A stretch of DNA of 64,000 nucleotides, taken from assembly GCF_028475105.1 (NCBI RefSeq), contig NZ_CP116936.1:1240001-1304000 (forward strand), read 5' to 3'. The stretch's first letter is position 1, and each line of letters starts with the position of its first letter. Positions 10,022 to 21,573 of this stretch are shown in pieces. The notes beneath the pieces were generated by a model, which had not been told where the DNA came from, ran no database searches, and was given only the letters and a program-made list of their open reading frames with translations. Made by a program: the position numbers and the translations under genes. This DNA comes from Micromonospora sp. LH3U1. Its GTDB lineage: Bacteria; Actinomycetota; Actinomycetes; Mycobacteriales; Micromonosporaceae.

Positions 10022-11167
10022 ATGCGGATCGCCATCGTGACCGAGTCGTTCCCACCGGACGTCAACGGCGTCGCGCACTCCGTGGTGCGCACGGCGGAGC
10101 ACCTGCTTGAACGTGGCCACGAGCCGGTGGTCATCGCGCCCGCCCCGCCCGGTGCCGGCCGGCAGAGCATCGACCGGCTGCCGTATCCGGTGGTGCGCAT
10201 CCCCAGCGTGCCGCTGCCCCGCTACCAGGGCTTCCGGCTGGGTGTGCCGACCACCACCCGGTTGACCGGGGCGCTGCTGTCGGCCGAGCCGGACGTGGTC
10301 CACCTGGCCAGTCCGTTCGTCCTCGGCGCACGGGCGGCCACGGTGGCCAGCCGGCGCGGGCTGCCCACGGTGGCGGTCTACCAGACCGATGTGGCGGCGT
10401 ACGCGCGGGCGTACCGGGTGAGCTGGGGTGAGGCGGCGGCCTGGCGTCGGATCCGGGAGATCCACAACTCGGCCCAGCGCACCCTCGCCCCGTCCACCCG
10501 TGCCGCCGCCGACCTGATCGCCAACGGTGTGCAGCGGATCTGGCTGTGGCGCCGCGGCGTGGACGCCGTCCGCTTCGATCCGGCCAAACATTGTGCGGCA
10601 CTCCGGGACCGGCTGGCACCCAACGGTGAGCTGCTGGTCGGCTACGTCGGCCGGCTCGCCCCGGAGAAGCGGGTGGAGCTGCTGGCGGCGACGTCGCGGC
10701 TGCCCGGCGTACGGGTGGTGGTGGCCGGCGACGGTCCGGCCCGCCGCCAGCTGGCCCGGGAGCTGCCTGGGGTGACCTTCCTGGGCGTGCAGCACGGCGA
10801 GGACCTGGCCCGGCTCTACGCCAGCCTGGACCTGTTCGTACACACCGGACCGCACGAGACCTTCGGCCAGACCATCCAGGAGGCGCTGGCCTCCGGGGTG
10901 CCGGTCGTGGCACCGGCCAGCGGCGGCCCGGTCGACCTGGTCGACCAGGGGGTGACCGGGCTGCTGGTGCCGCCGGACGACGGCGACGCGCTGGCCGCCG
11001 CGGTGGCCGACCTGGCCGGCGACGCCGACCGGCGGCGGGCCTACGGGCGGGCCGCCCGGGTCGCGGTCAGTCGGCGTAGCTGGGCGTCCGTCGGCGACGA
11101 GCTGATCGGGCACTACCACGCGGTACGCGCCGTGGCGGCGACCGTTGGCCTCCCGGCCGCGTCGTGA
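10022..11167 (+). CDS. GDP-mannose-type glycosyltransferase, family GT4 (MgtA/PimB-like)
   Basis: A 381-residue GT-B glycosyltransferase. The start MRIAIVTESFPPDVNGVAHS is typical of actinobacterial mannosyltransferases of the MgtA/PimB group, which act on lipid-anchored mannose polymers at the inner face of the membrane. The donor-binding region carries YVGRLAPEKRVELL and HETFGQTIQEALASGVPVV (the E-x7-E signature). The ATG at 10022 was chosen because it begins the first Rossmann strand. It overlaps the next glycosyltransferase gene by four bases (GTGA), so the two should work in one glycolipid pathway. Donor and acceptor are inferred. Confidence 0.83.
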   Translation: MRIAIVTESFPPDVNGVAHSVVRTAEHLLERGHEPVVIAPAPPGAGRQSIDRLPYPVVRIPSVPLPRYQGFRLGVPTTTRLTGALLSAEPDVVHLASPFVLGARAATVASRRGLPTVAVYQTDVAAYARAYRVSWGEAAAWRRIREIHNSAQRTLAPSTRAAADLIANGVQRIWLWRRGVDAVRFDPAKHCAALRDRLAPNGELLVGYVGRLAPEKRVELLAATSRLPGVRVVVAGDGPARRQLARELPGVTFLGVQHGEDLARLYASLDLFVHTGPHETFGQTIQEALASGVPVVAPASGGPVDLVDQGVTGLLVPPDDGDALAAAVADLAGDADRRRAYGRAARVAVSRRSWASVGDELIGHYHAVRAVAATVGLPAAS

Positions 11168-12332
11168 CCGGGACTGCCGACGGGCTGCGGATCGTGCGGC
11201 TCGCCAACTTCGTGACGGCACGCTCCGGTGGTCTGCGTACCGCGCTGCGGCACCTCGGGGAGGGCTACCGGGCGGCCGGGCACGATCCGGTGCTGGTGAT
11301 ACCCGGCCAGAGGGCCGCCGACGAGTCGTACCCGTGGGGTCGGGTCATCACTGTGCCCGGCCCGGAGCTGCCCGGCAGCGGCGGTTACCGGCTGCTGACC
11401 GGTCGGCGCCGGTTGGCCCGGCTGCTCACCGACCTGGCGCCGGACCGGTTGGAGGTCTCCGACCGGTCGTCGCTGCGGTGGACGGGACGGTGGGCGCGGG
11501 CACACGGGGTGCCGTCGGTGCTGGTGTCGCACGAGTCGCTGACCGGGCTGCTCGGCCAGTGGGGCGTGCCGGACGCGCTGCGCCGGCCGATCGCCGACCG
11601 GCTCAATCGGGCGACCAGCCGGGCGTACGACCGGATCGTCTGCACGACCCGGTGGGCTGCCGAGGAGTTCGACCGGATCGGCGCCGACAACGTGGACCTG
11701 GTGCCACTCGGGGTGGACCTGGACACCTTCCACCCGGACCGGGCCGACCCAGTGCTGCGCGAGCGGTACGCCGACTCTGTCGAGTTGTTGTTGGTGCACT
11801 GCGCCCGGCTGTCCCCGGAGAAGCGGCCGGAGTTGGCCGTGCAGGCGTTGGCCGAGTTGCGCCGGGAGGGCGTACCGGCGGTGCTGGTGATGGCCGGCGA
11901 CGGCCCGCTGCGCGGCGCGCTGGCCCGGCGGGCGGCGGGGCTGCCGGTCACGTTCACCGGCTTCCTGCCGGACCGCGCGGCGGTGGCCGCGTTGTTGGCC
12001 AGCGCGGACGTGGTGCTGGCACCCGGCCCGGTGGAGACCTTCGGCCTCGCCGGGCTGGAGGCGCTGGCCTGTGGCACCCCGGTGGTGGTCAACGCGGCGA
12101 GCGCGCTGCCCGAGGTGGTCGGTGCGGCCGGGCTGGCCGCGTACGGCTCGGGGAGTCGATGGCCGCCGCGGTGAACCGCCTGGCGGCCCGGCCGGAGGCG
12201 GAGCGGCGGCGGAACGCCCGGGCCAGGGCCGAGGAGTTCGGGTGGCCGGCGGCGGTCACCGGGTTTCTCAGGGTGCACGACGTGAACGCTGGTCGGGGCA
12301 CCCCGAGCGAGGTGACTCACCGCACCGCATAG
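11164..12332 (+). pseudogene. GT4 glycosyltransferase split by a frameshift near 12135-12160
   Basis: The first 320 or so codons, from the GTG at 11164, encode a normal GT-B glycosyltransferase (LRIVRLANFVTARSGGLRTA, LVHCARLSPEKRPELAVQAL, VETFGLAGLEALACGTPVVV). After AAGLAAYG that frame reads only a short wrong tail and stops at 12174. A second frame continues the family C-terminus at once (ESMAAAVNRLAARPEAE, then ARAEEFGWPAAVTGFL) to a stop at 12332. One base lost or two gained near 12135-12160 explains this. It may be a true inactivating mutation or an error in the sequence. It is coupled to the intact paralogue upstream and may use GDP-mannose as well. Confidence 0.75.
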
Positions 12333-12335
12333 GGT
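12330..12335 (+). promoter_or_regulatory. Leaderless-type -10 box of rph
   Basis: TAGGGT is followed by six bases and the ATG of rph at 12342. The box overlaps the last stop codon of the frameshifted glycosyltransferase reading frame. Confidence 0.5.
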
Positions 12336-12341
12336 GCAGGC

Positions 12342-13067
12342 ATGGCGCGACCTGACGGGCGAGGGCCCTCTCAACTTCGACCGGTGACCCTGACCCGAGG
12401 CTGGAGCACCCATCCGGAGGGCTCGGTGCTCGTCGAGTTCGGCGGCACCCGGGTGCTCTGCACGGCAAGCGTCACCGAGGGGGTGCCCCGCTGGCGCAAG
12501 GGTTCCGGGCTCGGCTGGGTGACCGCCGAGTACGCGATGCTGCCCCGGGCCACCAACACCCGCTCCGACCGGGAGAGCGTCAAGGGCCGGGTCGGTGGCC
12601 GCACACACGAGATCTCCCGGCTGATCGGCCGTAGCCTGCGAGCCAGCATCGACCTCAAGGCGCTCGGCGAGAACTCGGTGGTGCTCGACTGCGACGTGCT
12701 CCAGGCCGACGGTGGCACCCGCACGGCCGCGATCACCGGCGCGTACGTGGCGTTGCACGACGCGGTGGGCTGGCTTGCCGCCCGCAAGGCGTTGACCGCC
12801 AAGCCGGAGAAGGTGATGCACCGGTCGGTGTCGGCGGTCAGCGTCGGGATCGTCGCCGGCGAGGCGCGGCTCGACCTCTGCTACGAGGAGGACGTCGCCG
12901 CCGAGGTGGACATGAACGTGGTGTGCACCGGTGCGGGTGACTTCGTCGAGGTGCAGGGCACCGGCGAGGCGGGCGTGTTCGCCCGGGACCAGCTCGACAG
13001 TCTGCTCGACCTGGCCGTGGCGGGCTGCAACGAGTTGGCCGAAGCCCAGCGGAAGGCTCTCCTGTGA
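12342..13067 (+). CDS. rph: Ribonuclease PH
   Basis: Phosphate-dependent 3'-5' exoribonuclease that trims tRNA 3' ends. The 241-residue protein has the usual length and the family features: an early [20 protein letters not shown] strand pair, the conserved [13 protein letters not shown] and [18 protein letters not shown] segments that bind phosphate and RNA, and [20 protein letters not shown]. Its stop overlaps the rdgB start by four bases (GTGA), the same rph-rdgB pairing seen in M. tuberculosis. Confidence 0.95.
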   Translation: MARPDGRGPSQLRPVTLTRGWSTHPEGSVLVEFGGTRVLCTASVTEGVPRWRKGSGLGWVTAEYAMLPRATNTRSDRESVKGRVGGRTHEISRLIGRSLRASIDLKALGENSVVLDCDVLQADGGTRTAAITGAYVALHDAVGWLAARKALTAKPEKVMHRSVSAVSVGIVAGEARLDLCYEEDVAAEVDMNVVCTGAGDFVEVQGTGEAGVFARDQLDSLLDLAVAGCNELAEAQRKALL

Positions 13068-13681
13068 ACAAGGTCCTGCTCGCCACCCGTAACCGTAAGA
13101 AGCTGGTGGAGCTTCAGCGGATCCTGGACGGCGCGCTCGGCGCGCACCGGATCGCCCTGCTCGGGCTGGACGACGTCGAGCAGTACGCGGAGCTGCCGGA
13201 GACCGGCCTGACCTTCGGCGAGAACGCGCTGATCAAGGCGCGGGAGGGGTGCCGGCAGAGCGGGCTGCCGACCATCGCCGACGACTCCGGGCTCGCGGTG
13301 GACGCGCTCAACGGGATGCCGGGTGTGTTCAGCGCCCGGTGGTCCGGCCAGCACGGCGAGGACCGGGCCAACCTTCAGCTGGTGCTGGACCAGATCGCCG
13401 ACGTGCCCGACGAACACCGGGCGGCCTCGTTCGTCTGCACGGTGGCGTTGGTGCTGCCCGGCGGCAAGGAGCACCTCGTCGACGGCCGGCAGTCCGGGCG
13501 GGTGCTGCGTGCTCCGCGCGGTGATGGTGGGTTCGGCTACGACCCGATCTTCCTGGGCGACGGACAGGACCGGACCAACGCCGAGCTGACCCCGGCCGAG
13601 AAGGACGCGATCAGCCACCGGGGCAAGGCGCTGCGCGAGCTGGCCAAGCTGATCGCCAAGGTGCTGCCGCCCGCCGCCTGA
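13064..13681 (+). CDS. rdgB: XTP/dITP diphosphatase (house-cleaning NTPase)
   Basis: Hydrolyses XTP, ITP and dITP to monophosphates and keeps deaminated purines out of nucleic acids. The 205-residue protein shows [17 protein letters not shown] at the start, the ENALIKA segment, the catalytic [20 protein letters not shown] motif, and [12 protein letters not shown] near the C-terminus. It starts at a GTG inside the rph stop codon. The gene ends 31 bases before the convergent hutH end. Confidence 0.95.
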   Translation: MNKVLLATRNRKKLVELQRILDGALGAHRIALLGLDDVEQYAELPETGLTFGENALIKAREGCRQSGLPTIADDSGLAVDALNGMPGVFSARWSGQHGEDRANLQLVLDQIADVPDEHRAASFVCTVALVLPGGKEHLVDGRQSGRVLRAPRGDGGFGYDPIFLGDGQDRTNAELTPAEKDAISHRGKALRELAKLIAKVLPPAA

Positions 13682-13712
13682 CCCGCGGCGGACGACAGCG
13701 ACCCGACGGAGG

Positions 13713-15251
13713 TCAGCCCAGCGGGCCGACCTCCCGTTCGATGGCAGCGCGCAACTCCGGCCCGGCGAGGACGGCACGGGCCGCCTCCATCACGGGAGCG
13801 AGGAACACGTCCGGGCCGGGCTCGCCGGCTGCCGGGCCGAGCGCGGCGACGGCCGCCCGGCCGGCCGGTGACGGCTCCAGCGGGGCGCGCAGCTGAAGGC
13901 CGCGTACGCCGGCCAGCAGCTCCACCGCGAGCAGGCTGGTGAGGTTGTCCAGCACCGTGCGCAGCTTCTTGGCCGCCGCCCAGCCCATCGAGACGTGGTC
14001 CTCCTGCATGCCGCTGGTGGGCAGCGAGTCCACCGACGCGGGGGCGGCCAGGCGGCGGTTCTCCGCGACGATCCCGGCAGCCGTGTACTGGGCGATCATC
14101 AGCCCGGAGTTGACCCCGGCGTCGGGGGAGAGGAACGCCGGCAGCTCCCGGGAGCGGGTCACGTCGAGTAGCCGGTCCACCCGCCGTTCGGCGATCGCGC
14201 CCACTTCGGCGGCGGCGATGGCGAGGAAGTCCGCGGCGAAGCCGAGCGGCGCGCCGTGGAAGTTACCGGTCGACTCGACCCGGCCGTCCGGCAGCACAAC
14301 CGGGTTGTCCACCACGGACACCAGCTCCCGGCCCGCGACCGTGCGGACGAAGTCCAGGGTGTCGCGGGCCGCGCCGGCGACCTGCGGCGCGCAGCGCATC
14401 GAGTACGCGTCCTGCACGGCGTGCGCCAGGTCGTCGCGGTGCGAGTCCATCACCCGGGAGTTTTGCAGCAGCCGGTGGATGTTCGCCGCCGACGCGGCCT
14501 GACCGGGGTGCGGCCGGATCGCGTGCAGCTCGGGCAGGAACGGCCGCTCCGAGCCGAGCATCGCCTCGATGGCCAGCGCGGCCGTCACGTCGGCCATGGC
14601 GAACAGGTGCGCGGCGTCGTGGATGGCCAGCAGCAGCATGCCGAGCATGCCGTCGGTGCCGTTGATCAGCGCCAGCCCCTCCTTGGCGGCCAGCTCGATC
14701 GGCTTGAGCCCGGCGGCGGTCAGCGCGTCGGCCGCGTCCTGCCGCTCGCCGGCCGGGCCGAGGACCCAGCCCTCGCCGAGCAGCACCAGCGCGCAGTGCG
14801 CCAGCGGTGCCAGGTCGCCGGACGCGCCCAACGAACCGTGTTCCGGCACCCAGGGGGTGATGTCGTGGTTGAGCAGGTCGATCAGGGCCTCGGCGACCAG
14901 CGGCCGGACCCCGGAGCGGCCCAGCGCGAGGGACCGGACCCGCAGCAGCATCATGGCCCGGACCACCTCACGCGGCATCGGTGCGCCCACCCCGGCCGCG
15001 TGCGAGCGGATCAGCGCGTGTTGCAGCTCGGCCCGCCGCTCCGGGGCGATGAAGGTGTTGGCCAGCGCCCCGAACCCGGTGGAGACCCCGTAGACGGGGC
15101 GGCCGGACGACTCGATACCGTCCACGATGGCCCGGCTGGTCGCCATCGCGTCGATGGTGGCCGGGTCGAGGACGACCGTGGCGGTGGCGCGGGCCACCGC
15201 GAGCACGTCGTCGGCGGAGATTCCGGTGGGTTGGATGGTCACGGTCGTCAT
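13713..15251 (-). CDS. hutH: Histidine ammonia-lyase
   Basis: First enzyme of histidine breakdown: histidine to urocanate and ammonia. The 512-residue protein matches the family length. The tripeptide Ala-Ser-Gly (143-145 in [15 protein letters not shown]) forms the MIO prosthetic group. [13 protein letters not shown] and the later [13 protein letters not shown] are also family signatures. It is the last gene of the minus-strand hut operon, overlapping hutI by four bases (ATGA). Its end converges with rdgB. Confidence 0.96.
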   Translation of the reverse strand: MTTVTIQPTGISADDVLAVARATATVVLDPATIDAMATSRAIVDGIESSGRPVYGVSTGFGALANTFIAPERRAELQHALIRSHAAGVGAPMPREVVRAMMLLRVRSLALGRSGVRPLVAEALIDLLNHDITPWVPEHGSLGASGDLAPLAHCALVLLGEGWVLGPAGERQDAADALTAAGLKPIELAAKEGLALINGTDGMLGMLLLAIHDAAHLFAMADVTAALAIEAMLGSERPFLPELHAIRPHPGQAASAANIHRLLQNSRVMDSHRDDLAHAVQDAYSMRCAPQVAGAARDTLDFVRTVAGRELVSVVDNPVVLPDGRVESTGNFHGAPLGFAADFLAIAAAEVGAIAERRVDRLLDVTRSRELPAFLSPDAGVNSGLMIAQYTAAGIVAENRRLAAPASVDSLPTSGMQEDHVSMGWAAAKKLRTVLDNLTSLLAVELLAGVRGLQLRAPLEPSPAGRAAVAALGPAAGEPGPDVFLAPVMEAARAVLAGPELRAAIEREVGPLG

Positions 15252-16432
15252 TGCGGCACTCCGTTGCGCATTACCTGGCGGATCAAGGGGACACCGGGCC
15301 GGTAGGCCAGGTGCAGGTACGACGGCGCGTCCAGCACGATCAGGTCGGCCCGCGCGCCGGGGGTGAGAACGCCGATGTCATCGCGGCGCAGGGCCCGCGC
15401 GCCACCGGCGGTCGCGGCCCAGACCGCCTCCGCCGGGGTCATCCGCATCTCGCGAACCGCCAGGGCCACACAGAACGGCATGGACGAGGTGTACGACGAG
15501 CCGGGGTTGCAGTCGGTGGCCAGCGCCACGGTGACACCGGCGTCGAGCAGTCGGCGGGCGTCCGGGTAGGGCGAGCGGGTGGAGAACTCCGCCCCGGGCA
15601 ACAGAGTCGCCACCGTGTGGGTCCCCGACCCGTCGCCGTGGGCCGTGCCGACAAGCGCGGCCACGTCGGCATCACTGAGGTGGGTGCAGTGGTCGATGCT
15701 CGCCGCGCCCAACTCCACTCCGAGTTGCACCCCGCCGCCGGGGCCGAGCTGGTTTGCGTGGATGCGTACGCCCAGCCCGGCGGCCTGACCGCTGACCAGG
15801 ATGGCCCGGGCGTGGTCGACGTCGAAGGCGCCCCGCTCGCAGAACACGTCGACCCACTTCGCGTGCGGCGCGGCGGCGGCCAGCATCGGCCCGCAGACCA
15901 GCTCGACGTAGTCGTCGGGACGGTCGGCGTACTCGGCGGGCACCACGTGCGCGCCGAGGAAGGTGGTCTCGGTGCTGGACTCGGCGGCGATCCGCAGCGA
16001 GCGGGCCTCGTCGGCGACGGTCAGCCCGTACCCACTCTTGATCTCCATGGTCGTGGTGCCCTGGCGCAGCGCCTCCGCGCGCAGCCGGCGCACGGTGGCC
16101 CGTAGCTCGTCGTCGGTGGCGGCCCGGGTCGCGCCGACCGTGGTCCGGATGCCCCCGCCGGTGTACGGCTGACCGGCCATCCGGGCGGCGAACTCGGCGG
16201 CCCGGTCGCCGGCGAAGACCAGGTGGGCGTGGCTGTCCACGAAGCCGGGCAGCACGGCGGACCCGTCGGCGTCGACCCGTCGGTCGGCGGCCGGCGCGTG
16301 CGCGGACGGGCCGACCCAGGCCACCCGGCCGTTCTCGACCAGCACGGCCGCGTCGCGGCGGATGCCCAGCGGGCCCTCGCCGACACCGTTGGTGACCAGC
16401 TCCCCGATGTTGTCGACCAGCAGACTGCTCAT
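15248..16432 (-). CDS. hutI: Imidazolonepropionase
   Basis: Third step of histidine catabolism: opens imidazolone propionate to formiminoglutamate. A 394-residue amidohydrolase-superfamily protein with the metal motif [15 protein letters not shown] near residues 62-76, the MEIKSGYGL segment, [11 protein letters not shown] and [14 protein letters not shown]. The start [15 protein letters not shown] at 16432 overlaps the hutF stop by four bases; the frame is open further upstream, but that part is not family-like. Confidence 0.95.
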   Translation of the reverse strand: MSSLLVDNIGELVTNGVGEGPLGIRRDAAVLVENGRVAWVGPSAHAPAADRRVDADGSAVLPGFVDSHAHLVFAGDRAAEFAARMAGQPYTGGGIRTTVGATRAATDDELRATVRRLRAEALRQGTTTMEIKSGYGLTVADEARSLRIAAESSTETTFLGAHVVPAEYADRPDDYVELVCGPMLAAAAPHAKWVDVFCERGAFDVDHARAILVSGQAAGLGVRIHANQLGPGGGVQLGVELGAASIDHCTHLSDADVAALVGTAHGDGSGTHTVATLLPGAEFSTRSPYPDARRLLDAGVTVALATDCNPGSSYTSSMPFCVALAVREMRMTPAEAVWAATAGGARALRRDDIGVLTPGARADLIVLDAPSYLHLAYRPGVPLIRQVMRNGVPQ

Positions 16433-17796
16433 GCCGGCGTCACCGCCTCGATGGACGCCGACAGCTCGGCCGGTACGTCCACGCTCAGGTGTCGGCCCTC
16501 GGCCACCACCACCCGGCCGTCCACCATGACCTGCTCGACGTCCGCCGCGGACGCCGCGAAGAACACGCCCACCGGCGGCACCCCGGCGGTGCGGGAGCTG
16601 TCCAGCCGTACCGTCACCAGGTCGGCGCGGGCACCGACGGCGATCCTGCCGGCGTCGGCCCAACCCAACGCGGCGTGCCCGGCGGTGCTGGCCGCCGTCA
16701 GCAGGTCGACCGGCGCGAAGTGGCCGCGGCGGCGGGTACGCAGCCGCTCGTCCAGCTCCACCGCCCGGGCCTCCTCGAACAGGTCGATCACGGCGTGGCT
16801 GTCGCTGCCCAGGCTCAACCGGATCCCCGCGTCGGCCATCCGCCGGGCCGGGCCGATCCCGTCGGCGAGGTCCCGTTCGGTGGTCGGGCAGAGGCACACC
16901 CCGGTCCGGCTCTCCCCGAGCAGTGTCAGGTCGGCGCTGGTCGGGTGGGTGGCGTGTACGGCGGTGGTGTCCGGCCCGAGCACGCCGTGCTCGGCGAGCA
17001 GCGCGGTGGGCGTGCGCCCGTGCACGGCCCGGCACTCGTCGTTCTCGGCGGGCTGCTCGGAGAGGTGCACGTGCAGCGGGGCCTGCCGCTCCCGGGCCCA
17101 GTCCGCGACCGTACGCAGTTGGTCGGCCGGGACGGCCCGCACCGAGTGCACGGCCGCGCCGACCCGGGCGTGGGAGTCCGTCGGCTGGAACGCCGCCGCC
17201 CGCTCGGCCCAGCGGGTCGCGTCGCCGTCACCGAAGCGGCGCTGGGGCCCGGCGAGCGCCTGACCGTCCACGCTGGAGGTCAGGTAGCAGGTGTCCAGCA
17301 GGGTGAGCCGGATCCCGGCGTGGGCGGCGGCCTCCACCAGCGCGGCGCCCATCGCGTTCGGGTCGTCGTAGGCGCCGCCGTCGGGCCGGTGGTGCAGATA
17401 GTGGAACTCGCCCACGCAGGTGATCCCGGCGAGGGCCATCTCGGCGTAGACGGCCCGGGCCAGGGCCAGGTAGGTGTCCGGGTCCAGTCGGTTCGCGACC
17501 GCGTACATCTGGTCCCGCCAGGTCCAGAAGTCGCCCCGACCGCCGTGGGTACGCCCGCGCAGCGCCCGGTGGAAGGCGTGCGAGTGCACGTTGGACAGGC
17601 CGGGCAGGGTCAGACCGGGCAGCCGCACCGCGTCGGCGTGCACCTCGACCCCGGCCGGTGGCTGACTTTCGGGCGTCAGTGGCGTCACTGCGCTGATCCG
17701 GCCGTCCTCGACCTCGATGAGCACATCGGGTGTGGGTTCGGCGTGCTCGGGCAGCCAGGCGTACTCGGCGAGCCAGCGGGTCGGTGTCACCGGCAT
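16429..17796 (-). CDS. hutF: Formimidoylglutamate deiminase
   Basis: Converts formiminoglutamate to N-formylglutamate and ammonia. A 455-residue amidohydrolase with the metal-binding [20 protein letters not shown] near residues 70-89, [23 protein letters not shown] and [18 protein letters not shown]. Having HutF rather than HutG-type formiminoglutamase means the pathway must end in a formylglutamate deformylase. No classical one is present; the M20 gene overlapping its 5' end by 10 bases is the likely substitute. Confidence 0.93.
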   Translation of the reverse strand: MPVTPTRWLAEYAWLPEHAEPTPDVLIEVEDGRISAVTPLTPESQPPAGVEVHADAVRLPGLTLPGLSNVHSHAFHRALRGRTHGGRGDFWTWRDQMYAVANRLDPDTYLALARAVYAEMALAGITCVGEFHYLHHRPDGGAYDDPNAMGAALVEAAAHAGIRLTLLDTCYLTSSVDGQALAGPQRRFGDGDATRWAERAAAFQPTDSHARVGAAVHSVRAVPADQLRTVADWARERQAPLHVHLSEQPAENDECRAVHGRTPTALLAEHGVLGPDTTAVHATHPTSADLTLLGESRTGVCLCPTTERDLADGIGPARRMADAGIRLSLGSDSHAVIDLFEEARAVELDERLRTRRRGHFAPVDLLTAASTAGHAALGWADAGRIAVGARADLVTVRLDSSRTAGVPPVGVFFAASAADVEQVMVDGRVVVAEGRHLSVDVPAELSASIEAVTPA

Positions 17797-19046
17797 GTCA
17801 GCTCCTTCAACACCTGGGCCAGCGCCCGGACCCCGGCGGCGCAGTCGTCGTCGGTCGCGGTCTCGGCCGGGGAGTGCGACACCCCGGTCGGGTTGCGCAC
17901 GAACAGCATCGCGGTGGGCAGGTGCGCGGCGAGCACCCCGGCGTCGTGCCCCGCACCGGTCGGTAGCACCGGCGCGTCGAGCAGCGTGGCCAGCCGTTCG
18001 GCCAGCCCGCCGTCGAAGGCGACGAGCGGTGTCGCCGACTCCTCGGTGACCGTCACCGCCGTACCGTCACGGCGGGCCCGCTCCGCGAGCTTGCCCCGAA
18101 CCGCGTCGACCAGCCCGGCCAGGGTCTGCGGGTCGGCGGCCCGGGCGTCCAGCCAGCCGGTCACCTTCGACGGGATCGCGTTGGTGGCGTTGGGTTCGAC
18201 GGCGACCCGGCCCACGGTGGCGTGCGCGCCGCGTAGCCGGGCCTCCTTGTTGGCCGCCAGCACCGTGAACGCGTACGTGAGCATCGGGTCGCGGCGGTCG
18301 GCCATCCGGGTGGTACCCGCGTGGTTGCCCTCGCCGACGACATCGAAGCGCCACCGGCCGTGCGGCCAGATCGCGCTGGCCACCGCGACCGGCGCGTCCG
18401 TCTCGACGAGCGCGCGACCCTGCTCGACGTGCAACTCCACGAAGGCGCCGAACCGGCCCAGCAGCTCCGGGCGGGCACCCGCCGGCCGGTCGCCGAGCGC
18501 CTCGGCGAAGCTCACCCCGGCCGCGTCGCGCAGGCCGGCCGCGCGGTCGGGCGGCAGCGCCCCGGTGAGCAGCCGCGACCCCAGGCACGGTACGCCGAAG
18601 CGCGCACCCTCCTCCTCGACGAACGCGCCCAGCACCAACGGTCGGACCGGGGTGGCACCGGCGGCGCGCAGTTCGTCCACGGCGAGGAACGCGCTGACGA
18701 TGCCGAGCGGCCCGTCGTACGCCCCGCCGTGTGGGACCGAGTCGAAGTGGCTGCCGGTGAGCACCGCGTCGGCGGCCTCCGGGTCACCCCAGTGGGCGAA
18801 GAGGTTGCCGTTGCCGTCCTCGGTGACCGGCATGGCGCGCTGCTCGGCCTGCGCGCGGAACCAGGCCCGCAGCTCCAACTCCGGCTCGGTCAACGCGTAG
18901 CGCAGGTAGCCGCCGCTGTCGGCGTCCCGCCCGACCGGTGCGATCTCGTTCCAGAGAGCCCGGAACCGGGCGGGAAGGTCGTCGGTCGCTGCGTCTCCGT
19001 TGTTCGCGACTGCGGGGCTCCGCTGCGCTGCACTCCTCGCGCTCAC
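17787..19046 (-). CDS. M20-family amidohydrolase (allantoate amidohydrolase-like), probable N-formylglutamate deformylase substitute
   Basis: A 419-residue M20/M28-type metallohydrolase. Visible metal-site motifs are [20 protein letters not shown] (His and bridging Asp) and [19 protein letters not shown] (catalytic Glu pair), with a dimerisation-domain segment [19 protein letters not shown]. Sequence alone suggests allantoate amidohydrolase or N-carbamoyl amino-acid amidase. Its place between hutU and hutF, overlapping both, argues for a step in histidine breakdown, most simply cleavage of N-formylglutamate. That role is inferred. The GTG at 19046 shares the hutU stop (GTGA). Confidence 0.8.
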   Translation of the reverse strand: MSARSAAQRSPAVANNGDAATDDLPARFRALWNEIAPVGRDADSGGYLRYALTEPELELRAWFRAQAEQRAMPVTEDGNGNLFAHWGDPEAADAVLTGSHFDSVPHGGAYDGPLGIVSAFLAVDELRAAGATPVRPLVLGAFVEEEGARFGVPCLGSRLLTGALPPDRAAGLRDAAGVSFAEALGDRPAGARPELLGRFGAFVELHVEQGRALVETDAPVAVASAIWPHGRWRFDVVGEGNHAGTTRMADRRDPMLTYAFTVLAANKEARLRGAHATVGRVAVEPNATNAIPSKVTGWLDARAADPQTLAGLVDAVRGKLAERARRDGTAVTVTEESATPLVAFDGGLAERLATLLDAPVLPTGAGHDAGVLAAHLPTAMLFVRNPTGVSHSPAETATDDDCAAGVRALAQVLKELTCR

Positions 19047-20698
19047 GCGGGTCCCTCGGTCATCGGGACCCGGACGCCGGTGCGGTCGGCGACCTCGCGG
19101 GCGATGTCGTAGCCGGCATCGACGTGCCGGATGACGCCCATCGCCGGGTCGTTGGTGAGCACCCGCTCGATCTTCTGACCGGCCAGGGCGGTGCCGTCGG
19201 CCACGCAGACCTGCCCGGCGTGGATCGACCGGCCGATGCCCACGCCGCCGCCGTGGTGGATGGACACCCAGGACGCGCCGCTGGCCGTGTTGACCAGGGC
19301 GTTGAGCAGAGGCCAGTCGGCGATCGCGTCGGAGCCGTCGGCCATCGCCTCGGTCTCCCGGTACGGGCTGGCGACGCTGCCGGCGTCGAGGTGGTCCCGA
19401 CCGATGACCATCGGTGCGGAGATTTCGCCGGAGGCGACCATCTCGTTGAACCGCACGCCCGCCTTGTCCCGTTCGCCGTAGCCGAGCCAGCAGATCCGGG
19501 CCGGCAGGCCCTGGAAGGCGACCCGCTCGCCGGCCAGCTTGATCCACCGGGCCAGGGACTCGTTCTCCGGGAACAGGTCGAGGATGGCCCGGTCGGTGGC
19601 GGCGATGTCGGCCGGGTCGCCGGAGAGCGCCGCCCACCGGAACGGGCCCTTGCCCTCGGAGAACAACGGCCGGATGTACGCGGGCACGAAGCCGGGGAAG
19701 TCGAAGGCGCGCTGGTAACCGCCGAGCTGCGCCTCGCCCCGGATCGAGTTGCCGTAGTCGAACACCTCGGCGCCGGCGTCGAGGAAGCCGACCATCGCTT
19801 CGACGTGCTTCGCCATCGACGCCCGGGCCCGGTCGGTGAACTCGGCCGGCTTCGCGGCGGCGTAGTCACGGGCCTCGGCCAGCTCCACCCCGACCGGCAG
19901 GTACGCCAGTGGGTCGTGCGCGCTGGTCTGGTCGGTCACGATGTCGATCTCGACGCCGCGGCTGAGCAGCTCCGGGAAGACCTCGGCGGCGTTGCCGACC
20001 ACGCCGACGCTCAGCGCCCGGCGGTCCCGCTTCGCCGCGAGGACCCGCTCGACCGCGTCGTCCAGGGAGTCGGCGACCTCGTCCAGGTAGCGGTCGTGCA
20101 CCCGACGGTCGAGTCGGGTGCGGTCCACGTCGACGATCAGGCAGACGCCGCCGTTCATGGTGACCGCGAGGGGCTGCGCGCCGCCCATCCCGCCGCAACC
20201 GGCGGTCAGCGTCAGCGTGCCGGCGAGGGTGTCCGCGAACCTCTTGGCGGCCACCGCCGCGAACGTCTCGTACGTGCCCTGGAGGATGCCCTGGGTGCCT
20301 ATGTAGATCCACGAACCCGCGGTCATCTGCCCGTACATGGTCAGGCCGAGCTGCTCCAACCGGCGAAACTCCGGCCAGGTCGCCCAGTCGCCGACCAGGT
20401 TGGAGTTGGCCAGCAGCACCCGCGGCGCCCACTCGTGCGTACGCAGGACGCCGACCGGGCGGCCCGACTGCACCAGCATCGTCTCGTCCTCGCGCAGGTC
20501 GGTCAGCGTGCGGACCAACGCGTGGTACGACGGCCAGTCCCGCGCCGCCTTGCCGGTGCCGCCGTAGACCACCAGGTCGTCGGGGCGTTCGGCCACCTCG
20601 GGGTCGAGGTTGTTCATCAACATCCGCAGGGCGGCCTCCTGCGGCCACCCACGGGTGGTGAGCTGGCTGCCCCGAGCGGCACGGACGGGCTGGGTCAT
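19043..20698 (-). CDS. hutU: Urocanate hydratase
   Basis: Second step of histidine breakdown; tightly bound NAD acts as electrophile. The 551-residue protein is full length. Characteristic parts are [20 protein letters not shown] near the start, the glycine-rich [37 protein letters not shown], and [20 protein letters not shown] near the C-terminus. ATG 20698 was chosen because GGAGGAG lies about eight bases upstream; an ATG at 20719 would put that site inside the gene. Confidence 0.96.
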   Translation of the reverse strand: MTQPVRAARGSQLTTRGWPQEAALRMLMNNLDPEVAERPDDLVVYGGTGKAARDWPSYHALVRTLTDLREDETMLVQSGRPVGVLRTHEWAPRVLLANSNLVGDWATWPEFRRLEQLGLTMYGQMTAGSWIYIGTQGILQGTYETFAAVAAKRFADTLAGTLTLTAGCGGMGGAQPLAVTMNGGVCLIVDVDRTRLDRRVHDRYLDEVADSLDDAVERVLAAKRDRRALSVGVVGNAAEVFPELLSRGVEIDIVTDQTSAHDPLAYLPVGVELAEARDYAAAKPAEFTDRARASMAKHVEAMVGFLDAGAEVFDYGNSIRGEAQLGGYQRAFDFPGFVPAYIRPLFSEGKGPFRWAALSGDPADIAATDRAILDLFPENESLARWIKLAGERVAFQGLPARICWLGYGERDKAGVRFNEMVASGEISAPMVIGRDHLDAGSVASPYRETEAMADGSDAIADWPLLNALVNTASGASWVSIHHGGGVGIGRSIHAGQVCVADGTALAGQKIERVLTNDPAMGVIRHVDAGYDIAREVADRTGVRVPMTEGPA

Positions 20699-20715
20699 CT
20701 CTGGTTCTCCTCCGG

Positions 20716-21567
20716 TCATCCGAGGAACAACTGTCGGCGGGCCGCAGAGGCTTCGAAAGCCTCCAGTCGGCGCTGGGTGTCGGCCGGCGCGGCATCGCAG
20801 ATCGCCTGCAACAGCACCATGGCCAGGGTCATCGGTGCGGTGTGCAGGTCGAAGACGAGCCGCGCGCCGACCGCGGCGGGGAGCACCACGTCGGCGTGCT
20901 CGGTGGCCGGGCTGACCGGCGAGTCGGTGATCGCCACCACGGTCAGCCCGGCGGCGCGGGCGTCGCGCAGCGCGTCCAGCGTCTCTCTGGGGTAGCGGGG
21001 CAGCACGAAGGCGAGCACGGCGGACGCCCCGGCCTCGGCCGCCTGTTCCAGACGGTCGGTGAGCAGGCTGCCGCCGTCGTCGAGCACCCGCACGTCCGGG
21101 TGCACCTTGGCCGCGAAGTAGGCGAAGTACGCGGCCAACGGCGCGGCGGCGCGCAGGCCGAGCACCGGCAACGGTCGGCTCTCGGCGAGCAACCGCCCGG
21201 TCTCGGCGATCCGGTCCCGGTCGGCGAGCTGAGCGGCCAGCCGGTCCAGGTTGCCCATTTCCGCGCGTACCGCCTGCTGGAGTTCGTTGCCGGCGTCCCC
21301 CGACCCACCCGGCGTGGCGGTGGTGAGGTCGCGTAGCCGGCGGCGCAGTGCCGGGTAGCCGTCGTGGCCGAGCGCGACGGCGAACCGGGTGACGGATGGC
21401 TGGCTGACCCCGGCCAACTCGGCGACCTCGGCGGCGGACAGGTACGCCACGGCGGGCGCGTGTTGCACGAGGCAGTGGGCGATCCGGCGTTGGGTGGGAG
21501 TGAGCCGCACCCCTTGGAACAGGTCGAGCACCCGGTCAGCGGGTGCGGCGACAGTTCCTTCATTCAT
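20716..21567 (-). CDS. MurR/RpiR-family transcriptional regulator of the hut operon
   Basis: A 283-residue regulator with an N-terminal RpiR helix-turn-helix ([17 protein letters not shown], then [20 protein letters not shown] at about residues 43-62) and a C-terminal SIS sugar-isomerase-like sensing domain ([37 protein letters not shown]). It is the first gene of the hut operon, 17 bases before hutU, so it probably controls hut and itself. The signal would likely be urocanate or another intermediate, which is inferred. Its start codon follows a leaderless-type -10 box with a TGA-N6-TCA element upstream. Confidence 0.88.
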   Translation of the reverse strand: MNEGTVAAPADRVLDLFQGVRLTPTQRRIAHCLVQHAPAVAYLSAAEVAELAGVSQPSVTRFAVALGHDGYPALRRRLRDLTTATPGGSGDAGNELQQAVRAEMGNLDRLAAQLADRDRIAETGRLLAESRPLPVLGLRAAAPLAAYFAYFAAKVHPDVRVLDDGGSLLTDRLEQAAEAGASAVLAFVLPRYPRETLDALRDARAAGLTVVAITDSPVSPATEHADVVLPAAVGARLVFDLHTAPMTLAMVLLQAICDAAPADTQRRLEAFEASAARRQLFLG

Positions 21568-21573
21568 GAGCCG

